Source: Haematococcus lacustris
Taxonomy: Eukaryota > Chlorophyta > Chlorophyceae > Chlamydomonadales > Haematococcaceae
Direction: 5' to 3'
Assembly (NCBI GenBank): GCA_030144725.1
Contig: JASKMD010000002.1
Coordinates: forward strand, 1,385,611-1,449,610
Length of the DNA stretch: 64,000 nt
Of this stretch, positions 9,791-21,370 are shown piece by piece. The notes beneath the pieces were generated by a model. It searched no databases. It saw only the letters and a list, made by a program, of their open reading frames with translations, and was not told where the DNA came from. The position numbers were made by a program, and so were the translations under genes. How positions within the stretch are numbered: the first letter of the stretch is position 1; each line of letters begins with the position of its first letter.

Positions 9791-10237
9791 ATTGTCGGGT
9801 CCTAGATTGAATTTGGCATGCATATGTGTGTATATCTGAAGTGTATGCAAAACACAGGATCAAATAATTCTTCATAACTCGGATGATAATATCAAGTCTG
9901 CAAAGTGCGAGCAGCTTACTCCGCGTGTTCCACAAGTGTACAGCAAGTCGCGAGTGTGCTAGTTGCATGTAAGGCTTGCACGTCAAAACCTGCAAGTCGC
10001 GAGTTGCCCGAACTATTGCAACCTCAACGCGGCAAATGCAACAATTCGCGGTAGCTTAGCGGACATGTTGCCAGGCTGGCATGTATACTTATAACTGCCA
10101 GGCTGGCATGTTGACTAGAAGCTTCAGGCTTTGGGCAGGCCGCGCTCATTGCGAATAGACAAATAGATCGCTATATCGTTGTTGCTAAGCCAATTCGTTG
10201 TCAAAAACTTCAGATATTTGACCTAACGTTGACTGCG
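9791..10237. other. Interior of the broken LINE, no clear coding
   Basis: Between the zinc-knuckle and RNase H blocks I find no continuous frame. Short repeats of 'ccaggctggcatgt' occur near 10070-10110. Confidence 0.35.
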
Positions 10238-10324
10238 CTTTTGTATAATTGACGGGCCGCGGGGAGCACTTTTGTATAATTGATGGGCCGCGGGGAGCAC
10301 TTTTGTATAATTGACGGGCCGCGG
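10238..10324. repeat. 31-bp tandem repeat, about 2.8 copies
   Basis: Units start at 10238, 10269 and 10300 with cttttgtataattgacgggc, and each contains gggccgcgg. Unit 2 has one base change (gatggg). They directly precede the palindrome at 10340. Confidence 0.9.
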
Positions 10325-10339
10325 ACTTCAGATATACCA

Positions 10340-10493
10340 GATAATCGCCTCTACCTCGCACATTACGCGAATCTAATGGACTCGTCCTTGTCTCCGCGGC
10401 CATACACACCTCGGCTGCGCCTCGGTGTGCATGTCCGCATCGCCTCGGACTCGTCCATTATTTTCGCATAATGTACTCGGCCCGCCGATTATC
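10340..10493. repeat. 154-bp imperfect foldback palindrome inside LINE debris
   Basis: The ends are gataatcg and cgattatc. Inner mirrored words are cacattacgcga/tcgcataatgt, taatggactcgtcc/ggactcgtccatta and cacacctcgg/cctcggtgtg. It has the same interspersed 'ctcg' style as the 4.2-5.4 kb palindromes, but no direct sequence identity in the core. Confidence 0.75.
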
Positions 10494-10589
10494 CATTACG
10501 TACGTTGTGTTGGCAGTCCGGTAGTGGTATGGAGGTGCCGCTTTTGGTGGATGTGCTCAACCGAGTCTAGCGTACGGTGTGCTCGTGTG

Positions 10590-10987
10590 GGCCCTGCGTG
10601 TTAGTCTGATATGAGTACATCGCCGCGTGTTTGGTCAAGGCGTCTGCAGCTTCATTTCCGATGATGTCAGATTGTGCGTGGACCTTACAAAAGGTGTTTA
10701 GTGCCGCGGCCGTTCATGACCAGGGTGACGCTGTCGGCCAGCATGTCTCCGTGGTGATTTATGCGTAACGACATTGGGTTGGCCAATGCTCTAAATATTT
10801 GGTAGAAAGAGCAGAGGCTGACGGTAGCGATGTGGGTTGCTCCCAATTTGATTGCCGCGTAGATAGCTGCGAGCTCTGCTCTGTGGATGGCGTCGTGGCC
10901 GGGTAGGGCGATAGTAAGCCGCAGGGCAGGTTCTATGGTGTGTACACTCCCGCTACTACTTACTCTCCTCCAGTTTTGTATGACCAT
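10590..10987 (-). pseudogene. Non-LTR retrotransposon RNase H domain, broken
   Basis: The minus frame contains HRAELAAIYAAIKLGATHIA, the RNase H helix with its catalytic Glu. The next catalytic Asp (usually ATDS) is Val here (ATVSLCSF). After GRGTKHLL a +1 shift is needed to continue into KVHAQSDIIGNEAADALTKH, the normal C-terminal RNase H motif. Substitution plus frameshift mark it as dead. It belongs with the zinc-knuckle block at 9533. Confidence 0.75.
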
Positions 10988-10994
10988 GAGCTAT

Positions 10995-11067
10995 GATGAG
11001 GATAACTGCAATGACGAAACGTTTCCGGGATTCTAAACGACCGAGGCCGAACCAGTTCCGAGTGAAG
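10995..11067 (-). repeat. Half copy of the 4232-4410 palindrome
   Basis: Bases 10995-11067 match the reverse complement of about 4345-4415 (gataactgcaatgacga, tttccggg, aaacgaccgaggccgaa, agttccgagtgaa). Only one arm is present. Confidence 0.8.
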
Positions 11068-11753
11068 ATGTGGGTGGCAAGCCATAATGTGTGACATAGG
11101 TCAAAGGTTAGCTCACGGTGTCACGCTGGCATACCATAACTCAACGCAGTCATGCAGTCTACTACAGTCACCGCAACGTCAGGTCGCAGGTTCGGTGGAT
11201 CCGTTGTGAGCTTAACATCGAACGTGACCCCACCGGCCATCTTTACGTTGTTGGGGCGAAGCCTTCATAAACCCGCCACAACCACAGCAGCAACTACGAT
11301 GTTATTAATGCCGCCGCACCGCTCCGGACGTGTAGCTGGTCAAGATGGTCAACAACAGATGGCCAGCGCGGCGCCCTACCCTCACCCCACAAGGCCAAGG
11401 CATCACTATGTGCACCATCCCCCTACTTGCACCCTCCTACCACTGGGTACACAGTATCAACCTTCTACTGTACATGAGTTGGTTTAAAACAATGAGGTTG
11501 TTGTTGAGCCAACCATTGCATTGAGAGACCTGGTGTGCTTCTTATTGGGATGGCAAATGAGGGCAACTATAAATACATGGCTATTTATGTAAGACACAGT
11601 GAGGACCCTATATCACCCCGGATTATGAAGGTTTATCGGATTCTATATCTTACTTACACTTCAGATACACCGTGATCTCCCTTTGAATACTCTATCCTTA
11701 TTAGGTTACTAGGCTCTGGGTAAACATGAGAGTTCAAGAATGCAGTTTTCGAC
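11068..11753. other. No recognisable gene
   Basis: Moderately AT-rich spacer with only short frames and no motif or repeat I can support. Confidence 0.4.
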
Positions 11754-12834
11754 TACCGTACTCTCCCTTTTCATTCCCCGTCCCGAAAATTTCTTTGTCC
11801 TTCGGGTGACCGGATAAGAGTAAACAATGTATTATTCTGATCCTTTGGGAAGTAGTCAAACACTTAGTTGACCTTCACGAAAGTGTTAGCAATGGCCCAA
11901 TTTGTGGTCAGGGGCATAAGCGTCTGCCAATGCAGCTGATGATCAGCACTGCGAGCTCCTTAAGCACGATGAATAAGGTTTCCAGATGTCTCTTAAACGT
12001 CAAGCGGCAGTTATTGAGAAGCAACTACCTGGGAGACCTCAAAAGCTGTCTAACTTTGAGCCTTGTCCAAGCTGCAACCCTACCGCATCGCACAGCACAC
12101 CTCCAGCTCCAGCACGCACCGGCAAGGCGCATAAGAGTTGGTGGCATCCTGCTCAGATTCAGCCCATCTTGCAAGTGGGAGGCGGGCTAGGCTGGGGCAA
12201 AGGCTAGGGCGGCGGGCCAGGCCAGGACGGCAAGCAGGGTGACTGCTTTGCCCCGGGCAAGGTCAAGGGAGGTGGGCCAGGCTGAGGCAAAGGTCGGGGT
12301 CACAGGACAGGCAAGGGTGGCAACTAGGCTGGCAACCATGTTGAGGGGGGCGGTGGTCGGTCATACACGGGCAGCCGGCCAGGACGGGGTGCTTGCTTTG
12401 GCCAAAGCGGCAGCATGGGTGGCTGCAGCAACAAGCCAATTCGAATGCTTCGAGGCAGATGATGAGATACGCCGCCATCGCCAGCACCAGCCACAGCAGC
12501 CATTGCCAGCAACAGCCATGGCCAGCAGCAGCCATTGCCAGCAGCAGCCATTGCCACGACTTTATGAGCGAGGTTCAGTGCCCCATGTCACGTGGTCGGG
12601 TGACAAGGCCACTAGAAGAGAAACCACGACAGTTGACGATGTGGATCATATGATTTTGATGCGAGATTAATGGGGTGGGAGGCTTTATGATCTTAATGCA
12701 CGAAGACGTTCACACAATTGACTATTAACGTATTTTAGCCATCGGGAAACTTGAAAAAATTAAGAATATAGCTTAAAAGTTATATTGGTATTATACTTTC
12801 TGAGGCCTCGGGAATCGAAAGGGAGACTGTGGTA
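11754..12834. mobile_element. 1.08-kb inverted-repeat element, same family as 6903-7271
   Basis: The left end TACCGTACTCTCCCTTTT is followed by cattccccg. The right end in reverse complement reads taccacagtctccctttc, then gattcccgaggcctca. The right end shares 'gattc-cgaggcctca' with the element at 6903. The termini are imperfect (about three mismatches in the first 18). The GC-rich middle (12205-12440) has 'gtgggccaggctgaggcaaa' type repeats and no recognisable protein. It sits just past the likely 3' end of NAA35. Confidence 0.55.
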
Positions 12835-13066
12835 GATCAGAAGCTTCTCAACGGAATTATTGATCACCTACTATTATGCCGTTCGTATATCAGCCATTAT
12901 TCTGACGTACTTGCGGCTAACGCAGCCAGGAGTGGCATTTCCATGTAGTATTGCGAGTGAGATGCAACGGGAACTTGAAGAGTGATTGCAGTGCGTGGTT
13001 GTGATATACATCCTCAAATAAATACAATCGTCATACAATCACCACGCCAACATTGCCCACAGGTAC
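12835..13066. other. Probable last exon and 3' flank of NAA35, unresolved
   Basis: On minus, a short frame ending AALAASTSE at a stop near 12906 could be the C-terminus of NAA35. I cannot join it in phase to the last exon I trust (13094-13067). Confidence 0.25.
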
Positions 13067-16000
13067 TTAAAGACATCATATAGTTGGCTTGTTGCTAGAA
13101 AAGCACGATAACAAATGTTGATGACATTAAAATAAGCAGTAGCACATGCAGTGGCAAGAGAACACAACAAGACTTACCAAAAGACAAAGGTACAGGCTTC
13201 ACCAGAGAAGGAGAGTGGAAGCTGGCAAAGCGTTGGTCAAACTGCTCTCTTAATGTGTTGAATGGCAGCTTGGGTGCCTTTGTGAGCCCTGCAAACATGA
13301 GATACTTCATTGTGCATTGCCTAACGCACAGCTTTCCATACTGTTCAATCACTTGTACGAAAACATGCTCTCAACACTAACACTATGCCACGTGACTACC
13401 TCATGGGCTCACCTGCGGCTTGTAGCCCTGCCAGCAGACGTACTAGACCCACTGCCAATGAGGCATACTGCTCACACAGCACAGCGTCAGCCAACAACCC
13501 AGCTTGCCGGCGAACTGTGGCGGGCGAGGGTGGGAGTGGCTTTGTGGACTTCTTGGCCTTGCCACCTGCAACCAGCAAGGGAAAGCTGTCATTGGAGCGA
13601 CTGCACGCTTATTAGAAGGCGTACAACACTGTTGGTGATACCTAAGCTGTCAAATGAGCCCTGGGCACCACAGTCCTTGTCCGCTATTGTCAAACATTGC
13701 AGGCTTGCATGGGTGACTCATCTTTTGTACCCTGCCTAAGCAGGGTGTAGAAAAGCACATCCTTGCATCATCAAACTGGCCACTGTCACAGACATGGGCA
13801 CGCTTGCAAGGCATTGTCATTTTGATTTATTGGTGGACATCACTCATATACAGTACCTGAGGGCAGTTGAGGCCCTTTCTTTGGCACAGGCGCTTGCACG
13901 GAGTGGAGCAGTTGCAGAGCGTGCTTGCGGGTTTCAAGCAAGGAAGCAGAATACCAAAAAATCAGGCAGTACTCTTGGACACTGCGCAACCAAGATGACA
14001 ACATCAGCGTGTGCGTCACTTGCATATACGTAGCATGTTGTTGCATTAGATGTGGCCCATGGCGTGCTCTATTTTAATCCAGTTGTGTATGGGTGTTGGT
14101 GCCGTTTTGGCAATTGTGCAAGGTCTTGGCCCTCATGGCCCCACCTGTAGAGGTCTAACTTGAACCCGAGCAGCAGGTGGCTGTATTGGCTCAGAGCCGT
14201 CTCTGACTCCACCCAAGTGGCCAATACCCCCTGATCATGGATAGCAGACAAGCGAAGATAAGCAAACAAGTGGGGGTAAGCAAACAAGCTGGGATGCAGG
14301 TGAGGAGGCAACGTTGAGCATGGCTTGCAAGGCACATGGAGAAGGGTGGCAAGTGGGAGGATAAGCATGTTGATAGGCATGCTGAAAAAGCACCAACATG
14401 TAGAGCACAAAAGGGGTTTGACAGAGTCACTAAGCTACAAGCCCAAGGGGCTTGCTTGCCTCCTTCTGCGTCTCATATTGTCACAACTCATCAGGCCCCA
14501 GACCACACAAGCTAACAGTTGGGTAATGCAGCCTAGGGACACTGCCTACCTACCTACAGCTTTGCCTGCTTACTGATAGGGGTAGCCATCACCACTGCTG
14601 AAGTGCAGCCCATTGCCCTCTCCCTTATATCACCGCCCTTGCCTGACCCCTGCCCTACCTCATCCCACCGCCCCCCATTTCCCCTCTCCCAGGCATCTGG
14701 TTTCTATCCACCCCACCCCACCCCGCCCCGCCCCGCCCCGCCCCGCCCCGCCCCGCCCCGCCCCGCCCCGCCCCGCCCCGCCCCGCCCCGCCCCGCCCCG
14801 CCCCGCCCCGCCCCCCTCGTGCCCACACATCAGCACCACCCACAGCACCATGACTTCAGCCAACCCTAGCCTGCCAGCACCTGTGGGTCCGGGGCGCCAC
14901 TGACAGTGTCGGGGGGTCCCGCCTGGCCAGGCACCCAGCGCCAGCCCGCTGCACTCATCCACGCCTGGAATTCTGGGCTCAGGTCGGCGTTGAGAGCATG
15001 CTGATACAGGTGAGCCCAGTCCTCCAAGCCTCGGCGCAGCCGGCGGCGCTGGCGACAGGGGTTCAGCAGCATGGCCTGCACCCAGTTGCCAGCCTGCCCA
15101 GGCCAAGGCCAGGGAGGCGGGCAGACTGTGCGGTAACACACTAATCGTCTGGCTTGGTAAGAAAGACACAGGACCAAGAGCAAGCCACAGAAGAACAGGA
15201 TGAAGGCGGTTCGCCACACACCAGGCACCCAGCCAAGCTCTTGGCCTGAACACCACCATTGCAACCTATGACGGTGTGACCACAAAGCTGAGTACAGCAG
15301 CTACCTGGCAGCCTGTTAACCGGCTTGGATTTGAACCTTCACCATCTTGGATTGTTGCAGCAACCAAAGGGTGACATGTGTGTGGCCGGCTATCCTTCAG
15401 AAAGTGGCTGGGTCTGGGCCTGTGAGCACATCAGCTCGTGCTCTGCTGAGCCGGCCTTGCTGCAGGTCCCACCCCAGTAGCCGCGCTCTGGCAGGCCACA
15501 CATCTTGGTTGCGACAGCAAGGCAGCGCACGAAGCAACAGCTAAGCCCTGAACTTGCTACACCGTCAGGCATGACCCAGGTCCAGCTTTGTGCTGCCGAA
15601 CGTCCCTGTAGTACTCCACCAACACAAGAGCCCGCATCCAGCCTCTCGACAACTATTTTTACCAGATGCCACCCTGCTCACCTGCACCTGGCTCCAGTTA
15701 CCACACCTGCCCGTGCTGATATGCACAACTGTCATCCAGGACCTGACCTGGCCTGGCCTGCACCCTGCCGTAACCCTGCCCACCCACCACCTGCTCCACA
15801 CACCCTGCCCACCCACCACCTGTTCCACACACCCTGCACACTCACCCATCAAACGCTGCAACACCATGTCCTGTGCCTCCCAGACAGCTGCCCACCAGCC
15901 CCTGACTCACTGCGATCACCGCTTGCTCCAGGAACATGTCCACATCAGGCCCCAGGCTCTTCAAAACCGGCAGCGCCAGTGCCTCGCAGATCATGGGCGT

Positions 16001-18866
16001 GTCCAGCACCCAGCTCGGCCACTCGTCATTCCCAGGGCCCATAATGCTGCCTTGGCTTGGGCCACTGTTGCTGCTGCTGCTGCTGCTGCCGCCGGGCCCA
16101 GCGGCGTGTTGGCCCGCGTTGCTGGCACTCCAGGCCTTGCCAGCTACGAGGTAGTGGGCAATGCACCGGGCCACCACTCCCATGCGCAGCCCAGCAAGCT
16201 TCAGCACATGCAGCTGCAGGGCACGCCACCTGGTGCAGGCAGCCACAGAGTGGTAACAGCACAGGCGGCTGAGTCATTGCACAGCTGCAGCAGCAGCAGC
16301 AGCAGAGTACGCTGGGCAGGGGTGGGTGGGTGCCGACGGCAGGTCCTGGGCGTGTGATAGGGGCATGTGTAAGGGCTGGCTTGAAGAGCAATGGCCAGAC
16401 AGGGAGGAGGGGCCGCCACTATTGATGCGGGCATGGCGGCTCCAATGTCACCAGCATGGTAGATGACATGCGAAGGCATCACTATGGCGTATGTGCTTGC
16501 TGCTGCACGTGGGCAGGGAGTGCGTCTAGATTTCATCACACTCTCACTCTGAGCCAGTGTCATAGTAAGGCAGCCATGTCGTCACCCACCCTAGAATGTC
16601 ATCCAGAGCTGCTGCAGCTTGAAGGTGGGTGAGCAGCGTAGCCCACTGCTGCCTGCTGTCCACTTCTGACATCATCTGGGGATTGAGCAAGGTGGACATG
16701 GTTCAGTGCAACATTGGACAGAGGCAGGTGCTGGGCAGGGACAGAAGCAGGGCAGGGCAGAGCTCTTCTCATGTCGTACCATGCTGCAGCGCCTCTTGTC
16801 GGCTTGCTGGGCAGGGGCAGGAGCAGGGGCAGGTGCTGACCAGCGAGCCAGCTCTGCACTGACCTGAGTGGCCCGAGGCGGTGCGGGGTACAAGAGGTGA
16901 TGGTTAAGGCCCGGAACATAGCCCAGGCAGGCTGGACCCTCGGCACCCACCACCCCCAGCCCACTCTGTTGCGCGCTGCTCCCCACCCCTGCACCCTCAC
17001 AGCCAGGCTGCTTGGCAGCAGAGCCGCTGCCGTTGCTGCAGACCTTTGCTGCAAGCACATCAGACTGAGCTGCGCCGGGACCGTCCGCTGCAATGGGAGC
17101 AGCAGTGCGGGGTGGACTGGCGTGCAGCTTGGCCAGCTGTGCTGCAGCCTGTGTCAGAGCTTTCTGCGCTGTGTGCAGGGCTGGGCCATTCTTCTGCTTC
17201 AGTTGCAGTAGGGCCTGCACTCACAGACCCGCAAGGCACACCACATGTCGCATCGTGTCAGCACGCTTGCACACAGGCTGGCTTGAGCTGCAGCAGCAGC
17301 TGTTCCCCACAAAAGAAACAGCTATGTGGAGGACTACCTCACCGCCCACTCAGGCCCTCAGCCTGCCCTAGCTGCCCTTCTGCTCTGCAAACAGTTGTCA
17401 AGGCCAGTGGCCTGACCTTGATCAGCGCATGCCGGAATGTCAGGTGCTGACCAATCCTGTCCCACACGCCGGCCTGCTCCGGCGCTGTTGCGCAGTCAGC
17501 AGCGGCCTGCGCGGCTGCCTTTTGAGCTGCCAGCAGCTGCGGCAAACAGTCCTCGCTGGGCAGGTGGGCAATGCCTCCAGGAGCCTCCTCCAGTGGCAGG
17601 CCAGAAATCAGCAGGCTGATGTCCTCCTCCTGCGCGGACACAACCAGCGGGCTGTAATGTGTTCAGGCACTGTGTATGGGTCAGCAATTGAGAGGGCAGC
17701 AATGGGACACACCCAATGCTACTCTCCTCCCTTGATGCGCGCCAGCCGGTAAGGGCAGCGTCGTTCTTTCCATTTGCACAGGCAATGCCAGGGAGGCAGA
17801 GGAGGGCGGTGCAGGGGCCTTGGGGTAGGGCTGGGCTGCACCAGGCTAGGTGGCCAGCAAGGCTGATGCTAGGGCCCACCGAAAGGGGCAGCAGCAGTGC
17901 CCTGGGTGAGTGCCGTGCCACAAGGCCATCACTGCTTGAAACACATCACCTGCTCCACAACTGCACCACCCCATGGTGCAAGAGTGCAAGGCAGGGGAGG
18001 CCGTAGCCGCCCTGGCTGACAGTGCCAGCTGACATTGACATCACCCCAAGGGTAAAGCGGCAATAACAACATTTCTAAACAGCCTGTGGTCTACGGCCCT
18101 GGTTCACAGTACTCCTACACCATGGCCACATGCGCCTCACACCTCACCTCCGACACAGCTCCATTCATGAGGAACCAGCGCACAGCCAGGCAAGTGGCCT
18201 CTACACCCTTGCAATAGGCTGCTAGAGATGGACAGGCGGTGGTCAGCCTGCACGTGCGCAGAACTCCATGTCAATGGGGGCAGCAGCATCTGGGACTGTT
18301 GCATGTAGGCACCAACTGCTATGCAGCTTGACTGCACTTTGCTGCACCACGCTTGCCTGTCTGGCCTCATCATGTACAGGCTGGAGTACACTGAGGCAGC
18401 TGCCGCATTGCCACTGAAGTAGTGTGTGGCCTCCAGCAGCATCAAATGGTCCATGATGGCACAGGCCTGCTCCGGTGTCAGGTCTACAGGCGCCTGCAGG
18501 CAGAGCAGCTAGGCGATGTATTACAAGGCCCCCCCCCCCTCCCTACATAGCAAGGTGATGCACGCAGTGTCATTACAGGAAGTATGTATACAGACCTCAA
18601 CTACGTGTGAGCAGTGACGGTTGCTGCGTCAAGTATACATTGGATTAGAGGCGGCGCTAGAGCCTGGCGGGTACCTGCCCGCTGTCGAGGTGCGCATCGA
18701 TGCTCATGCCGCGTGTGGCACCCGAGTCCATCTTGACGTTGCCTATCTCCACGGCCGACATAGCCTCGAACAGGGAGAAATGTGGAATGTGCAGCATATC
18801 GTTCACCCCCATTTCGGTGCATCCTGCTGCCAGCAGAGGCCCGACGTCCACCCAGGGGCTTGTCAT
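13067..18866 (-). CDS. NAA35/MAK10, NatC N-acetyltransferase auxiliary subunit
   Basis: NAA35 anchors the NatC complex that acetylates N-termini in the cytosol. The start (ATG at 18866) reads MTSPWVDVGPLLAAG and is followed by LFEAMSAVEIGNVKMDSG, the conserved NAA35 N-terminal block. Exons: 18866-18675; one starting at 18493 (LTPEQACAIMDHLMLLEATH); a short exon near 18240-18150 (YCKGVEATCLAVRWFL); 17629-17417; 17214-16864; 16675-16590; 16229-15911; 15075-14881 (NPCRQRRRLRRGLEDWAHLY); 14230-14145 (SHLLLGFKLDLY); 13981-13857; 13565-13413; 13288-13178; 13094-13067. The junction after the second exon and the C-terminus are unresolved. Exons 4-13 join in phase. One intron holds a CCCCG array. Confidence 0.88.
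14708..14812. repeat. (CCCCG)n microsatellite
   Basis: About 21 uninterrupted 5-bp units inside a NAA35 intron. The gene is on minus, so its transcript carries CGGGG, a G-quadruplex-capable RNA. Confidence 0.97.
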
Positions 18867-19734
18867 CGCTTTACTAGCAGACTAGTAGACTAGAAGAGGC
18901 ATTATACGTCGCCGCTTCAATGAGCTTGCCACCTGCGCTCAGGACCGCATTTGCTTTGAAGAAAGTTGGTGTCCATGTGGCTTGAGGACAGCAACCGGAG
19001 AGCCTCTCTAAAACTAGCCCCAAGGGCATCAGCTGAATACCCTTCCAAGGCCACCCTGGCCACCGTGCTGGAGGTGTGGGAGCCCGTGTGTGAGGAGAGC
19101 CTCAAGCCACGCTCGGCAGAGTTCCGACTGTAGGGCGCAGTTCTGGAGCATAGTGAGCTTGCAGGGTCGAGCTGTCCTTTTGGTCCACCTCCAGCATGTA
19201 GCCTCCAGCGTGCAGGCCTGCCCTTGCAATGGCGGTGGTACACGTGACATGCCACAGGTTGCCCCTTGCGTTGTTGGCTATAGGTCAAGGGGGTCAGCCA
19301 TCAGCTGTTGCCTGGCCTCAAGCCGGTCATTGTCGGCTCCTGGGCGCCAGGTGGCCGGGGCCGGCAGTCAGTGCCCGTGTCAGAAGTCAGCAATTGTGCC
19401 AGCGCCACTTCGAGCTGGTGCTGGTGCACGTGTACCCGGACCACCGCGGTCAGCGCCTAGCCACTGCCTGCCGGCCTGCCGGGCTGCTGCAGCCGGTGTT
19501 CAGCGATGCGACGCTGCTGCGATGCCTCCGCGGCATCAGGGCAGCAACAGCCTACACCGGCAATCTTGACAACCAGCTGGTAGTGGCTCTGCGAGCTGTG
19601 CCGCTGTTTTGGACGGACCGCCCTTGTCGCAATTGCCGATGTGGGTAGGCGGCACGTGCACATCGCCGACAGGGACATCACGACCGCGCGGCTGCCCGGC
19701 ACGTGGTGACGGAGCAGCGGTGGCAAGAGCCGGA
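18867..19734. other. Unassigned coding-like stretch upstream of NAA35
   Basis: On plus, a frame near 19400-19645 reads ELVLVHVYPDHRGQRLATAC and later GNLDNQLVVALRAVPLFW. On minus, 18917-19110 reads VARVALEGYSADALGASFRE. Composition looks coding, but I recognise no family and find no consistent exon set. The plus frame may be the decayed N-terminal half of the adjacent nuclease element. About 120 bp of AT-richer DNA at 18867-18990 could hold the NAA35 promoter. Confidence 0.3.
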
Positions 19735-21218
19735 CCGATTGCTGCGGCAATCGAGGACCGGTTGCTGCGCCCAGAATGGACCTGTCAGCCTGGGTACCTG
19801 CCCTGCTGAAGCCATGAACAGAGCAAAGATGTCGGCTGGGGAAGGGGCTGTCATATGAAGCCCCTGCAGTGGGACTCTCCCACATAGGCAGGGGCATAGC
19901 TGAGACGCGTGATTATGTGTTGGACCCAGACACACAGATTGGGGTGGGCATCGACCCCGGCGTCACCCAGGCAGTCAGCGCAGCCTCTCCGGGATCCGGC
20001 AACAGGCCAGCTGCTGGCAGACCAGCTCCCCCGGTGGAAGCTGACCAAGGGAAGCCCGGTGGAAGCATGCCAGCGGCCTGAACAATGCCCGCCGTGACAC
20101 TGAGCGGTGGCTCGCACCAATCAAGCCCCACCTCCAGCACCTGGCAGCAGCAAGCTCAGCCGGCACCTCCCTGGAGGCCAACCTGAAGCACATCACTGTC
20201 ACGCTGGCCACTTGGGATGCGGTGTGGGAGGTGTACCTGGGCTCCAAGTGGGCACGGCAGCGGCTGCAGCTGTACAGAGCCCAGGACTGGGCGCTGAAGC
20301 ACTTCTTCAAGAAGGTGAGGGTGGGTGGGAAGGAGGGAGGGTAAGGGACTGGGGAGTGGTGGGTTAGGCATAACGTGAAAAGGTAGTTGACTGTGCCATG
20401 CCTAACCTGGTGCCACCATATCAGCCACCATATCAGCCTGTGTGTGCCTTGTGTGCATGGCTGCAGTTGGAGGAGGACATGGCGGAGGTGTCCATGAAGC
20501 GCCACAATCGTGCCAAGCAGCTAGTGGTGTTCTTGGCGCAGTTGGCATAGGCACAGCGGGAGGGTGGGGTGCTGATGCGGTGCTGCGTGCACGCTGCAAG
20601 GTGGTGTGCAGGCCCAGGGGCGCAGGCCAGCGGCGGGGCAGGGTGGTGCTAGTGGATGAGCACCGCACCACCCGGGTCAGCTCATCAATGAATGGGAAGC
20701 AACCATGTGAGGAGGAGCAGGTTAAACAGCGCCTGGTGCGCCCAGCATGGAGCCAGCAGCGTGACCAGCCTGTGCGGGGCCTGATGTGGTGCCCGGTAGC
20801 GCCCCCCCGCAAGCCCCCACAGGCCCCACGCAGCAGCCAGGAAGCCACACAGCCAGCAGCCTCAGAGCCAGGGCCCAGCACTCTCCCGCCAGCCAAGCGC
20901 AGCAAGCGCACCGAGGCTGAGACGGCAGCTGAGCCCACCCAGCCCACCAAGGGCACAGGCAAGGGCACAGGCAAGGGCAAGGCTGCCAAAGCCAAGCCAG
21001 CACCACAGCCAGGCAGGTGACTGGACAGGGACTGCAATGCAGCGCTGAACATGCAGCGCATTGGGGAGAGCAGGTGGCGTCCACTGGAGCTATGCTACTG
21101 GCCAAACCAGGGAGCTCTGCCAGCCAAGGGCAAGGAGTTTCCTGGCCTGGGCTACAAGCGGCTGCAAGACAAGCCACCCAAGGTCCTGGAGCAGCAGCAG
21201 CCTGCTGTGGCACAGTAG
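19735..21218 (+). pseudogene. Fanzor/TnpB-like RuvC nuclease, copy A (long, broken)
   Basis: All three RuvC motifs are present. RuvC-I is GVGIDPGVTQAVSAAS (Asp codon 19953-19955), RuvC-II is VVLVDEHRTTRVS (Glu 20658-20660), and RuvC-III is LDRDCNAALNMQRIGESRW (Asp 21030-21032). Between I and II is a helical block (LEANLKHITVTLATWDAVWE) and a spliceosomal intron (20315-20466). Between II and III is MWCP and an insert of about 80 residues rich in Lys, Ala and Pro. Damage: stops and frame changes before RuvC-I, a shift near 20540, and a Trp codon turned to TGA at 21018. The C-terminus reads LGYKRLQDKPPK and ends at 21218. In the Fanzor/TnpB family this is an RNA-guided DNA endonuclease; activity here is unlikely. 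The N-terminus is not recognisable. Confidence 0.8.
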
Positions 21219-21370
21219 TGTGCCAGTTTTTGTTGAGCTGTCATCAGCTTACATTAGCGCATGTTTTGTCATGCCAACTCTACACAATAACCCTCGTGGT
21301 CAGGCACTAGTGTAGGTGGTAGGCGCCTCATGTGCCATGTGCACTGGGTTTACTCCACACAGCCCAATAA
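21219..21370 (+). ncRNA. Conserved 3' tail of copy A (candidate guide-RNA/right end)
   Basis: The sequence after the stop codon is shared with the 3'-only copy at 32648-32790. Common words include catcag, gtcatgcc, tatag/ataac, ggcaatggtg/ggcactagtg, gtaggcgcctcatg versus gtagaaggcgcccatg, ccatgtg and tccacaca. In TnpB/Fanzor systems the guide RNA overlaps or follows the ORF 3' end, which is why this tail is listed. Function is inferred; transcription is not shown. Confidence 0.35.

Noticed and set aside
13178..13565. Two exons looked like a Cdt1-type domain (LCEQYASLAVGLVRLLAGL)
   Set aside because: They join in phase to upstream NAA35 exons and fit the NAA35 C-terminal half better.
18525..18545. 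Poly-C run (gcccccccccctccc) as a sign of a gene or regulatory site
   Set aside because: It is a short homopolymer in a NAA35 intron with no further support.
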